NCBI GenBank assembly: GCA_016177915.1
Contig: JACOUI010000083.1
Span: 1-34,678, forward strand
Length of the DNA: 34,678 nucleotides
Direction: 5' to 3'
Source of the DNA: Planctomycetia bacterium
GTDB taxonomy: Bacteria > Planctomycetota > Planctomycetia > Pirellulales > S012-138
Part shown: in pieces, positions 1 to 8,490 of the stretch
Layout: the number at the start of each line of letters is the position of its first letter
Position numbering within the stretch: position 1 is the stretch's first letter
Program-made: the position numbers and the translations under genes
Notes under the pieces: model-generated
What the model was told of the DNA's origin: nothing
What the model saw: the letters and a program-made list of their open reading frames with translations, nothing else
Databases searched by the model: none

Positions 1-2
1 CG

Positions 3-188
3 ATCTATTTGGCGTTGCAGCCGGAGCGGCGCGACCTTCACTGGCAGGCGATGCTACGAGCGATTGCGGCGCACGAAGTTGGCAACCGACCGAACCGCGT
101 GGAGCCGCGGAGGCTGAAGTTTCGTCCTGGCAAGTATCCATCCCTGACCGTACCCCGAAACGAAGAACGGATGAGGCTTTGCGCTTAA
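3..188 (+). CDS. IS4-like transposase, C-terminal end (cut by window edge)
   Basis: An open frame enters from the left edge and ends at a TAA at 186-188. It encodes about 61 residues. The segment IAAHEVGNRPNRVEPR followed by a Lys/Arg-rich stretch and KYPSLTVPR matches the tail I know from IS4-type (DDE) transposases of planctomycetes: a basic 'VGxRPxRxEPRxxKxRPxxYPxLxxPR' ending. The catalytic DDE core would lie upstream, outside the window, so completeness cannot be judged. The 140 bases after the stop (189-328) hold no gene, and I could not identify a terminal inverted repeat there. It could also be the end of a decayed element. Confidence 0.7.
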   Translation: MYLALQPERRDLHWQAMLRAIAAHEVGNRPNRVEPRRLKFRPGKYPSLTVPRNEERMRLCA

Positions 189-328
189 GCTGGTGCCATT
201 CGACGCGGGGTCGGTGGAGGCGTGTCTGCGACCGAGCGGCCGCGCACGCCCTTCGCAATCGTCAGCGAATCTCAATTACAATTCCAACTGCAATCACGGG
301 GCCGGCGACCAACCTGCTTCCATCATGC

Positions 329-3124
329 TCAGGGCGTGCCACCCGCGCCACCCGCGGCGGAGGGGAAGTCTCCCGCCGTGACGACGACCAGCGTCTTCGC
401 GTCGACGTGCTTCTTGATCGCCGCCGTGACCTGCTCGGGCGTCAGGGCCGCGATTTTCTTCTCCAGCTCGATGTTGTAGGCCAGCGTGCGGCCGCGGTAG
501 GCGTGAGTGGCAAGCAGCCCGGCAATCGCACCGTCGCTGGTGAGGTTCAGCTTCTGCGCCTGCAAGTAGCTGGCCTTGGCGCGGTCCAGCTCCTCGGCCG
601 GGACGCCGTCCTTCAGCAGCCGCTCGATTTCGTCGCGGATCGAGAACTCGACCTTGCCGATGTTCTGCGGATTGCAGATGGCGTTGAAGGAGAGCGAGGC
701 GCGCTTGTACTCCGACGAGGCGGTGAAGCCCGACCCGACGCCGTACGACAGCCCTTCGCGCTCGCGGACGCGGTCCCACAGCCGCGAGCCGGGGCCGCGG
801 CCCAGCACGTAGTTGGCGATGACCAGCGCCGGATAGTCCGGGTCGTCGTCGGACATGGGGACGACCAGTCCGGCCACGTAGTTGGCGTTGGCCTTGTCGG
901 GCGTGACGATCACGTGCTTGCCTCCGGCGTAGTCGCGCGTGGGCGGGTCGGGCAGCTTGGTGTAGGGCTGCTTGGCCGTCCAGCCGCTGAAGGTCTCGGC
1001 CAGGACGGGCATGATCTCATCGGGGTCGAAGTCGCCTACGATGGAAAGCTCGCCGGCGCTCGTGCCCAGATACTCATCGTAAAGCTTCTTGACTTGCTGG
1101 ATGGAAACGCCCCTGAGCAGTTCGATGTCCTCTTCCAGGGTGCCGACGTAGCGGACGTCGCCCTTGGGGAAGGGCGAGAGTTCGCGGGAGAGGAGCTTGC
1201 TGGCGAGCGACGACGGATCGGTGCGCTGCTGCTCGAGGCTGGCCATGCGGCTGCGCTTCATCTCGTCGAAGTCCTCTTCCAGCAGGGCAGGCTCGCGGAG
1301 CACCTGGCGGAAAAGCTCCAGCGTCGGGCGGAACGTGCTGCGCCGCGCGGAGACGGAGAACGTGGCTGAGCCGGGGGTTCCCCCTCCGCCGCCGCCACCG
1401 CCGCCCCGCCGGCCGCCGGTGAACGCGCCGCTGCCGATCCGCGCTTCGAGCTTGGCCAGCTCGTCTTGAAGCTGCTGGCGGGAGAGCTTCTTCGTGGCGC
1501 GGGTCATGAGCGAGGTGAGGAACGACGCGGCCGAATCCATTTCCTTGAGGTTTTCGGCGTTGCCGTAGCGGAGCGTGAGGACGAGCGTCACCTGCTCGTC
1601 CCGCGTTTTCTTCGGGAGCAGGGAGACCTTAATGCCCTCGGGCAGCGCGCTGCGGCGCGTGCGCGACTCGATGTTCTCGTATGTCGGCTCAAAGGCCTCG
1701 CCGGCCGAGATCGTTTCGCGCCCCTTGTAGGAGGCGACAAGGGCCGGAACGTCCGGCGTGGCCGGGACCGGCGATCGGTCCGACTGGTCGGTCGGGATGA
1801 AGAGCCCCACCGTGCGATTGCTCTGCCGCAAATACTTGCCGGCGACGCGCCTCACGTCGTCCGTCGTGACCTTTTCCATCCGGTCGCGGTTGACGAAGTA
1901 CAATCGCCAGTCGCCCATCGCCGCCCAGTTGGAAAGCTGCACGGCGAACTGCGACGAGTTGGCCAGCGACTGGCGGTTGGCGTTGCGCGAGGCGAGCTTC
2001 ACGCGGTCGATCTCCTCCTGCGTCACGCCCTCGCTGGCGGCGTTTTCGACGATGCCGATCAGCATGTCGCGGACCTCCTCCAGCGAGCCGTCTTTGCGCA
2101 CCTCGGCCGAGAACTCGACAATGCCCGGATCGTGCCGCGCTGCGGCGAAGCCGGAGACGTCGGTGGCCTTCTTCGATTCGACGAGGGCCTTATACAGGCG
2201 TCCGGAGGGGGAGCGGGTCAGCGCGCTGGCCAGCACCTGCATGGGCACGAAATCTGCGTGCGGGCCGGCGGGGATGTGGTACATGATCGAGACGAGGCCG
2301 ACTTCGCCGACGCGGCGGAGCACGACCGTCCGCTCGCCGTCCTGCGCCGGCTCCTCGGTGTAGGTATTGGGCAGTTTGCGCTTGGGGCGCGGGATCGAGC
2401 CGAAGTATTTTTGCACGTGCGCCAGGGCCTTCTTTTCCTCGAACTGCCCGGCGACGACGAGCATGGCGTTGTCCGGCTGATAGAACTTGCGGTAGAACTC
2501 CTGCAAGTTCTCGATCGGCACGCGTTCGATGTCGCTGCGGTTGCCGATGGTGGACTTGCCGTAGTTGTGCCATTCGTAGGCCACGGCGGCCATCCGCTGG
2601 CCGAGGATGCCGGAGGGGGAGTTTTCGCCGCGCTCGAACTCGTTACGGACGACGGTCATCTCGGTCGTCAGGTCTTCGCGGCGGACGAAACAGTTGATGA
2701 GCCGGTCGGCCTCGAAGCGGATGGCGAACTCCAGGTTCTCGTCGCTGGCGGGCAGCGTCTCGAAGTAGTTCGTGCGGTCGTCGTTGGTGGTGCCGTTGTA
2801 GCTGGCGCCGCGCTCGCGGAGGACCTTATCGACACGGGGGTGCGTCGGCGTGCCCTTGAAGAGCATGTGCTCCAGCAGGTGGGCCATGCCCGTTTCGCCG
2901 TAGCCCTCGTGGCGGGAGCCGACGAAGGCGGTGAGGTTGGTCGTGACGGTCGGCCGCGAGTTGTCGGGATAAAGGAGGACGATCAGGCCGTTGTCGAGGC
3001 GGTATTCGGTGATGCCTTCGATGGTGACGACCTTCGTCGGCTCGTCGGCGCTTGCCGCGAGCGAACAGGCGACGACGGCCGGGACGAGAAAGCCCAGGAG
3101 GGCGAAGCGCAGAGCAGCCTTCAT
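329..3124 (-). CDS. M16 family zinc metallopeptidase, two-domain, exported
   Basis: Predicted 931-residue periplasmic or surface zinc peptidase of the insulinase/pitrilysin-like M16 family. The inverted zinc motif HLLEH is at 82-86 (ligands H82 and H86, catalytic E85). The third ligand E162 lies exactly 76 residues after H86, the canonical M16 spacing, so the N-terminal half should be active. The C-terminal half (about 490-930) is a second M16 fold without HxxEH, as is normal for the partner half. A Gly-rich linker near residues 568-582 sits in that half. The N-terminus has a hydrophobic leader ending VVAC at 17-20, a possible lipobox; cleavage at ASA-D by signal peptidase I is the alternative. 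I chose ATG 3124 because it begins the leader and has AAGG about 8 bases upstream; a longer in-frame start at 3277 would bury the leader. It diverges from the dehydrogenase. Confidence 0.9.
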   Translation of the reverse strand: MKAALRFALLGFLVPAVVACSLAASADEPTKVVTIEGITEYRLDNGLIVLLYPDNSRPTVTTNLTAFVGSRHEGYGETGMAHLLEHMLFKGTPTHPRVDKVLRERGASYNGTTNDDRTNYFETLPASDENLEFAIRFEADRLINCFVRREDLTTEMTVVRNEFERGENSPSGILGQRMAAVAYEWHNYGKSTIGNRSDIERVPIENLQEFYRKFYQPDNAMLVVAGQFEEKKALAHVQKYFGSIPRPKRKLPNTYTEEPAQDGERTVVLRRVGEVGLVSIMYHIPAGPHADFVPMQVLASALTRSPSGRLYKALVESKKATDVSGFAAARHDPGIVEFSAEVRKDGSLEEVRDMLIGIVENAASEGVTQEEIDRVKLASRNANRQSLANSSQFAVQLSNWAAMGDWRLYFVNRDRMEKVTTDDVRRVAGKYLRQSNRTVGLFIPTDQSDRSPVPATPDVPALVASYKGRETISAGEAFEPTYENIESRTRRSALPEGIKVSLLPKKTRDEQVTLVLTLRYGNAENLKEMDSAASFLTSLMTRATKKLSRQQLQDELAKLEARIGSGAFTGGRRGGGGGGGGGTPGSATFSVSARRSTFRPTLELFRQVLREPALLEEDFDEMKRSRMASLEQQRTDPSSLASKLLSRELSPFPKGDVRYVGTLEEDIELLRGVSIQQVKKLYDEYLGTSAGELSIVGDFDPDEIMPVLAETFSGWTAKQPYTKLPDPPTRDYAGGKHVIVTPDKANANYVAGLVVPMSDDDPDYPALVIANYVLGRGPGSRLWDRVREREGLSYGVGSGFTASSEYKRASLSFNAICNPQNIGKVEFSIRDEIERLLKDGVPAEELDRAKASYLQAQKLNLTSDGAIAGLLATHAYRGRTLAYNIELEKKIAALTPEQVTAAIKKHVDAKTLVVVTAGDFPSAAGGAGGTP

Positions 3125-3417
3125 GACGTGCACCTTGACTCGAATGATAGGAAATGGAATGGAGTCCAGGGCGCGGCGTGCCAGACCGGGGGGCCGATGG
3201 CCCTGCCGGCCCGTCGGGGTTGCGACACGCCGCGCTTGGCGTGCATGGTACTTTCCGGCGGGGCGGGGGACAAGCAAGTGAGAGCGTTTCGGCCGATTCG
3301 ACGCGGCGATTGGCTTGACAGTGTCCGGTTCAGCAGATGACCGGGTGCGTTGAGACGGTCGCCGCCGGACGTTACGATGGCGCCGTTGCGACTGGCAGAC
3401 TCAATCGTCGAGGTTCC

Positions 3418-6400
3418 ATGTACCGCCGAGCGTTGATTTCGAATTTCGTTCGCGTCGCTGTCGTTGCCGCAGGCGTCGGCGCTGTGCTTTGCGTGGCCGT
3501 CCTGCCCGGCGACGACGGCCGGCAATCAAAAAAGCCCGCGACTCAGCGCCCGGCCCAAGCGCAGCAGGCCAAAACCGACCCCAACGCCGACTACTCCGAT
3601 GAGCTGCCGCGGATCAAGCCGCTGGAGCCGAAAGAGGCCCTGAAATCGTTCGAGCTTGTGCCGGGCTTCCGGATCGAGCTCGTCGCTTCCGAGCCGCTGC
3701 TGGCCAGCCCCGTGGCCGTCTCGTTCGACGAGCGCGGAAGGCTCTACGTGGCCTGCATGCGCGGCTACAGCGAGGACCAGGCCGAGAAGCTCGGCGAAAT
3801 CCGCGTGCTTGTGGACGAAAACGGCGACGGCGTCTTCGACCGCTTCAGCATCCTCGCCGACAAGCTCGCCTGGCCCACGGCGACTCTCTGCTACGACGGC
3901 GGCGTCTTCGTCGGCGACGCCCCGGACATCCTGTTCCTCAAGGACACAAACGGCGACGGAAAGGCCGACGTGCGGAAGGTGGCCCTGGCCGGATTTGGCA
4001 CGAGCAACGTGCAGGGGCTGTTGAATTCCTTCCGCTGGGGCCTCGATAACCGCGTCCACGGCGCCGCCAGCAGCTCCGGCGGCAAGGTCTTTGCCCCCGG
4101 CCATGAAGCGGACGCCGTCAGCCTCTCCGGCCGCGACTTTTCCTTCGACCCCAAGACGATGCAGGTCCAAGCCGAGAGCGGCGGGGCGCAGCACGGCATG
4201 TGCCTGGACGATTGGGGCACGAAATTCGTCTGCTCCAATAGCAGCCACCTCGAAATGGTGATGTTCGAGGACCGCTACGTCCGCCGCAACCCGTTCGTGG
4301 CGGCCCCCGGCGCGCGGCAGCTTATCGCGGCCGACGGCGGGCAGGCCGAGGTCTTTCGCATCAGCTCCGTCGAGCCGTGGCGGATCGTGCGCACGCGGCT
4401 CCGCGTGGCGGGCAGCGTGCCGGGACCGATCGAAGGGGGCGGCCGGGCCTCCGGGTACTTTACGAGCGCCACGGGCGTCACCGTCTATCGCGGCGACGCC
4501 TGGCCGAGCCAGTTCCACGGCCAGGTCTTCATCGGCGACGTGGGCAGCAACATCGTCCATCGCAAGCTGCTCCGGCCGGCCGGAGTAAGCCTCCGCGGCG
4601 AGCGGATCGACGAGCAGAAGGAATTTCTGGCGTCGCGCGACATCTGGTTCCGGCCGGTTCAGTTCGCCAACGCTCCCGACGGCGCGCTGCACGTGATCGA
4701 CATGTACCGCGAGGTGATCGAGCACCCCGCCAGCCTCCCGCCGCCGATCAAGAAGCACCTCGATCTGACGAGCGGCCGCGACCGGGGCCGGATTTATCGC
4801 ATCGTGCCCGCCGGATTCCGCCCGCGCGCGCTGCCGCGGATCGACGAGCTGACGGGCGGGCAGCTCGTCGCCCTGCTGGGACACGCGAACGCCTGGCACC
4901 GCGAGACGGCGTCGCGGCTGATCTACGAGCGGCAGGACAGGTCGCTCGTGCCGCATTTGGAGAAGCTGGCCCGGTCGTGTGAATCGCCCCAAGGGCGGAT
5001 GCACGCCCTCTATACCCTCGACGGCCTGGGCGCGTTGTCGCCGGAACTGACGATTCACTCGTTATCCGACGAGCACCCGCGCGTGCGGCAGCACGCCGTG
5101 CGGCTCTCGGAACGCCTGGCCGGGCAGTCCGACGCGCTGCGCGACGCGTTGATCGGAATGTCGAGCGACGAGGACGTTCACGTTCGCTATCAGCTTGCCT
5201 TCACGCTGGGCGAGATCACAAGCCCCGGCCGCACGGGCGCGCTCGCGGCGCTGGCCCGGCAAGACGGCGGCGATCCCTGGATGCGCACCGCCGTGCTCAG
5301 CTCGCTGGCGGAGGGGTCCGGTGAAGTTTTTGGTCTGCTCATGTCCGACGCCGCCAACCGCCGCACGACGGCCGGCCGGGAAATGCTCCAGGCGCTCGCG
5401 CGGCAGATCGGCGCGGCCGGAAGGCGCGACGACCTGGCCGCGCTCTTGGCCGCCGTCGACCGGCTGCCCCCCGACGAGAAGCACGACGAGAAGCATGACG
5501 AGAAGGACCTCGCGCAGCTCATCGTCCGGCAAGTCAGCCAGGGGCTGGGCAAGAGCGGCTCGCCGCTCCGCGAGGCGCTGGCCGCCGCGTCCGGCGATGC
5601 CGCCCGGATGCTCGACGATCTCCTGGCTTCCGCCCGACGGACCGCCCGTGACGCCGACCAGCCGCCCTCCGCGCGGGCGGAAGCCGCGCGGACGCTCGCG
5701 CTGAGCAAGTTCGAGGCGGAACGGGAGCTTCTGGCGGGCCTACTCGACGGCCGCCAGCCGGTGGAGGTGCAGCAAGGGGCTTTGGCGGCGCTTTCGCGCT
5801 TCGACGACCCCCGCGTTGCGGCCGTCATTCTCGCTTCCTATGCCGGCTTCAGCCCCACCGTTCGCTCCCAGGCCATCGACGTCCTCGTCGGCCGCTCGGA
5901 GCGAGTGACGTCCCTGCTCGACGCCATCGAGCGCGGCGACCTGCGTCCGGTCGACCTGGAGCCGGCCCGCATCCAGTTTCTCCGCACGCATCGCGACGCG
6001 AAAATCCGCGCCCGCGCCGAAAAGCTCCTGGCCGACGTCAAGCTCGCCAGGCGGCAGGACGTCGTCGATGCCTACCGCCAGGCGCTCGAATCGAAGGGCG
6101 ACGCCGCCCGCGGCAAACAGCTTTTCAAGAAACACTGCTCCGCCTGCCACAAGGTGCAGGACGTCGGCCACGAGATCGGACCCGCCCTGGCCGCCATGAA
6201 AAACCGCGGCGCCGAGTCCATCCTGCTCAACGTCCTGGACCCCAACCGCGAAGTCAACCCGCAGTTCTACAACTACGTCCTCGTCACCGGCGACGGCAAC
6301 ACGCTGACGGGCGTCATCTCCTCCGAAACGGCCGCCAGCGTGACGCTCCGCCGCGGCGAAAACCAGACTGACACGGTCCTTCGCCGCGATATCGACCTCT

Positions 6401-6495
6401 TGCAAAACACCGGCCTATCGATCATGCCCGAGGGCTTCGAGAAACAGCTCAACGTGCAGGCGCTCGCCGATGTGATCGCGTTTCTGCTCCTCTGA
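3418..6495 (+). CDS. PVC-type membrane-bound dehydrogenase with HEAT repeats and C-terminal cytochrome c
   Basis: Predicted 1025-residue protein. Residues 1-32 are a signal peptide or anchor. Residues about 60-490 resemble the beta-propeller sugar-dehydrogenase-like domain (TIGR02604 type: FELVPGFRIELVASEPLL, then FDERGRLYVA and NGDGKAD). Residues about 500-880 are alpha-helical HEAT-like repeats. The C-terminal heme domain (TIGR02603 type) has C907-S-A-C910-H911 and a likely axial Met1003 in SIMPEG. This architecture is typical of Planctomycetes and Verrucomicrobia and is thought to oxidise sugars or similar compounds in the periplasm and pass electrons to the heme; the substrate is unknown. 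I chose ATG 3418 because it starts the leader; an upstream in-frame ATG at 3337 adds an unlikely 27 residues. A DEKH micro-repeat interrupts the HEAT region. Confidence 0.88.
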   Translation: MYRRALISNFVRVAVVAAGVGAVLCVAVLPGDDGRQSKKPATQRPAQAQQAKTDPNADYSDELPRIKPLEPKEALKSFELVPGFRIELVASEPLLASPVAVSFDERGRLYVACMRGYSEDQAEKLGEIRVLVDENGDGVFDRFSILADKLAWPTATLCYDGGVFVGDAPDILFLKDTNGDGKADVRKVALAGFGTSNVQGLLNSFRWGLDNRVHGAASSSGGKVFAPGHEADAVSLSGRDFSFDPKTMQVQAESGGAQHGMCLDDWGTKFVCSNSSHLEMVMFEDRYVRRNPFVAAPGARQLIAADGGQAEVFRISSVEPWRIVRTRLRVAGSVPGPIEGGGRASGYFTSATGVTVYRGDAWPSQFHGQVFIGDVGSNIVHRKLLRPAGVSLRGERIDEQKEFLASRDIWFRPVQFANAPDGALHVIDMYREVIEHPASLPPPIKKHLDLTSGRDRGRIYRIVPAGFRPRALPRIDELTGGQLVALLGHANAWHRETASRLIYERQDRSLVPHLEKLARSCESPQGRMHALYTLDGLGALSPELTIHSLSDEHPRVRQHAVRLSERLAGQSDALRDALIGMSSDEDVHVRYQLAFTLGEITSPGRTGALAALARQDGGDPWMRTAVLSSLAEGSGEVFGLLMSDAANRRTTAGREMLQALARQIGAAGRRDDLAALLAAVDRLPPDEKHDEKHDEKDLAQLIVRQVSQGLGKSGSPLREALAAASGDAARMLDDLLASARRTARDADQPPSARAEAARTLALSKFEAERELLAGLLDGRQPVEVQQGALAALSRFDDPRVAAVILASYAGFSPTVRSQAIDVLVGRSERVTSLLDAIERGDLRPVDLEPARIQFLRTHRDAKIRARAEKLLADVKLARRQDVVDAYRQALESKGDAARGKQLFKKHCSACHKVQDVGHEIGPALAAMKNRGAESILLNVLDPNREVNPQFYNYVLVTGDGNTLTGVISSETAASVTLRRGENQTDTVLRRDIDLLQNTGLSIMPEGFEKQLNVQALADVIAFLLL
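5473..5508 (+). repeat. 12-bp tandem micro-repeat inside the dehydrogenase gene
   Basis: Three in-frame 12-bp units (GACGAGAAGCAC, GACGAGAAGCAT, GACGAGAAGGAC) encode DEKH-DEKH-DEKD, a charged insert in a loop between HEAT-like helices. It probably arose by replication slippage and is a likely length polymorphism. Confidence 0.8.
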
Positions 6496-6496
6496 G

Positions 6497-6560
6497 GGTA
6501 GGACGGCCTTCCGGCCGTCGCGGGAATGACGGCCTGGAAAGGCCTGGAAAGGACGTCCTA
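6497..6560. terminator. Palindromic element after the dehydrogenase stop, likely terminator
   Basis: Directly after the TGA at 6495 is a perfect 7-bp stem GACGGCC/GGCCGTC with a TTCC loop (6501-6518). It sits inside a larger element that opens with GTAGGACG (6498) and closes with CGTCCTAC (about 6553-6560). No U-tract follows. Together with the hairpin at 6613-6638 it fills the gap between two convergent genes, so a bidirectional stop for transcription is a reasonable inference. Confidence 0.45.
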
Positions 6561-6612
6561 CCACCGGCACGGGAGAGGTCGCCCGCTCCGCGCCCTTCCC
6601 GCTTGCGGCGGG

Positions 6613-6638
6613 GTAGGGCGGACTGAAGTCCGTCCTAC
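6613..6638. repeat. Palindromic repeat, GTAGGGCGGACT/AGTCCGTCCTAC
   Basis: A 12-bp inverted repeat with a GA loop; the arms differ by one base. The outer bases GTAGG...CCTAC match the element at 6497-6560, so both belong to one family. It lies 28 bases from the stop of the AAA+ gene, in a convergent gap. It may act as a terminator hairpin or mRNA 3'-end protector, or simply be a dispersed repeat. Confidence 0.6.
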
Positions 6639-6666
6639 GACGAAACGCGGAGCGCACCAACGACGG

Positions 6667-8328
6667 CTACGTCTGCATCGGGTCGGCCCAGTCGACGACG
6701 AACCGATGGCCGCAGCCGTTGCAGCGGACCGTCATGCCCAGGTGGGTTTCGGGCAGCCGGCTCACTTTCTGGCAGTTGGGGCAAGGCGTGCGGAATTGCC
6801 GCGGCTCCTTCCCGTTCATCGCGGCGTACGCATCCTCCCTCACGCCCTCCATCTCCACGTCCTGCGGCTCCAGCGTCGTCAAGATTTCCTTGGTGAGCGG
6901 GCTGACGGCGGCGATGCGGTTGGCGAGCCGGCGGATCGCGTGCTCGAAGATGTTCCGCGCCAGCCGCCCGTTGCCGAAATGCTCGTCGCGCCGGTCCAGG
7001 AGCGACTGAAAGCCGAGCAGCAACCGCACCCGCGTCGGGCTGGGCAGCACGTAATGGTTTTTGTCGCACATCGTCTGAAAAATCCGCCCCAGCTCGCTGG
7101 CCGAGTAGTCCGGAAAGTTGAGTGAGCGGCTGAACCGCGACGACAGGCCGGGGTTGCTGTGCAGCAGACGGTCCATCGGCTCCGGGTAGCCGGCCAGGAC
7201 GACGACCAGCCGGTCGCGGTCGTCCTCCATGCGCTTGAGGAGCGCCTGGATCGCCTCGTTGCCGTAGGGGTCGTCGCCTTCCTCCGCCACCAGGCTGTAG
7301 GCTTCGTCGATGAAGAGGACGCCATCCAGGGCCTCGTCCACGCGCTTGTGGACCTTGGGACCGGTCTGGCCAGCGTACTCGGCCACGAGTCCCGAGCGGT
7401 CGGTCTCAATCTGGTGCCCTTTGGCAAGGATTCCCATCGCCGCCAGGATGCGGCCGAAGATGCGGGCGACGGTCGTTTTGCCGGTGCCGGGGTTGCCCAG
7501 GAAGACCATGTGCAGGCTGATTTTCGTGACCGGCAGCCCGACGCGCTGGCGCTCCTGCTGAATCTTGAGGAAATTTGCCAGCGTGCGGACCTCCTCTTTC
7601 ACCGGCGACAGGCCAATCAGCTTGTTGAGGTCGGCCAGCGCCTCCTCCAGCAGCTCCTCTTTCGATTTCTGCTGGACGTGCGCCTTGTCGTGGGCCTTGC
7701 CGGCGATCTGCACCGCCTGCTTGGACCCTTTGAGCTGTCCGGCGGGAAGCGGCAGGATCGCCTGCTTCCCGTGCGCGATCTTGGAGTCTGGCTCCGCGTC
7801 GGCCAGCGGGATGCGCTTGAGGTGCGTGTCCATCTCGTTCTGGATGGCGCGGAGCTCGTTCATCTCCTGGTCGTGGAATTCGCCGTCGGCCTTGGCGACG
7901 ATGTTGGCCAGCCGCACCACGATCGTCTCCAGCTCGCCGTGACGGTCCTTGAACACGGGCAGCTCGGCGAACGGCCGCAGCACGCTCCACCAGGGAATTT
8001 TCGGCTCCTGGTCGACGAGGTGGTCCATGGCGGGGCGGAGCTTGTCGGGAGTCAGCTCCTGCGCCCAGAGGTGCTCGATCAACTCTTCGGTCAGCGCCTG
8101 CTCGGCGTGCGACCAGCGCAGATCGGCCTTGACCATCGAGACGAAGACCTTCACGAGCAGCGCCCCGTGCAGGTCGAGCATGCGGTTGATGAAGTCGGCG
8201 ACCGGGCCCTGCACGGCCTGCGGGTGGTAGCGGGCGCAGTCCTCCGCGCAGTTGCGATAGAGCAGCCGGCAGTCCTGCAGCGTTTCGTGAAACGCTTCCA
8301 GGAGCGGCGCCAGCAGGGGGTCGGTCAT
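6667..8328 (-). CDS. AAA+ ATPase (CbbX/SpoVK type) with N-terminal TerB-like region and C-terminal zinc ribbon
   Basis: Predicted 553-residue cytoplasmic ATPase. Residues about 1-190 are helical and include KADGEFHDQEMNELRAIQ, which resembles a TerB-like motif. The AAA+ module has Walker A GNPGTGKT at 278-285 and Walker B with FIDEAYS near 338-344. It is closest in pattern to CbbX/SpoVK-type remodelers, which in other bacteria reactivate Rubisco or act in sporulation; no Rubisco gene is nearby, so the client here is unknown. The last 38 residues carry a zinc ribbon (C516, C519, C536, C539), a tail common on planctomycete proteins. The chosen ATG (MTDPLLAPL) lies about 100 bases below a plausible promoter; the longer in-frame start at 8406 lies upstream of that promoter's predicted -10 product start only by a short stretch and adds an unlikely Arg-rich leader. 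Confidence 0.85.
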   Translation of the reverse strand: MTDPLLAPLLEAFHETLQDCRLLYRNCAEDCARYHPQAVQGPVADFINRMLDLHGALLVKVFVSMVKADLRWSHAEQALTEELIEHLWAQELTPDKLRPAMDHLVDQEPKIPWWSVLRPFAELPVFKDRHGELETIVVRLANIVAKADGEFHDQEMNELRAIQNEMDTHLKRIPLADAEPDSKIAHGKQAILPLPAGQLKGSKQAVQIAGKAHDKAHVQQKSKEELLEEALADLNKLIGLSPVKEEVRTLANFLKIQQERQRVGLPVTKISLHMVFLGNPGTGKTTVARIFGRILAAMGILAKGHQIETDRSGLVAEYAGQTGPKVHKRVDEALDGVLFIDEAYSLVAEEGDDPYGNEAIQALLKRMEDDRDRLVVVLAGYPEPMDRLLHSNPGLSSRFSRSLNFPDYSASELGRIFQTMCDKNHYVLPSPTRVRLLLGFQSLLDRRDEHFGNGRLARNIFEHAIRRLANRIAAVSPLTKEILTTLEPQDVEMEGVREDAYAAMNGKEPRQFRTPCPNCQKVSRLPETHLGMTVRCNGCGHRFVVDWADPMQT

Positions 8329-8433
8329 GGGCAGAATGCGCGCTGCGACGCGAAAAAATCTGACGCGATGAACGGGCGACGCACGCGGTCCGAGGCCGGG
8401 ATCCAATTCCGGTCCGCGCGCGGCGACCGCGCT

Positions 8434-8461
8434 ATTGTAACAGAAATGCGGCCCCGGCCAA
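8434..8461 (-). promoter_or_regulatory. Putative sigma-70 promoter of the AAA+ gene
   Basis: Reading leftward: TTGGCC (8461-8456), a 16-base spacer, then TACAAT (8439-8434). Transcription would begin near 8427, giving a leader of about 100 bases to ATG 8328. It lies in the gap after moeA, so the ATPase can be transcribed apart from moeA. Confidence 0.4.
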
Positions 8462-8490
8462 TTTGCGTGGCGACATTCGAGACGGCTTGC

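Noticed and set aside
3315-3320. Perfect TTGACA upstream of the dehydrogenase gene
   Set aside because: No -10-like hexamer at 16-18 bases; probably chance.
1466-3340. Long open frame antisense to the M16 peptidase (624 codons)
   Set aside because: High GC removes stops on the opposite strand; composition is Arg/Ala/Gly/Val-rich with no domain pattern, while the M16 frame has its full zinc site.
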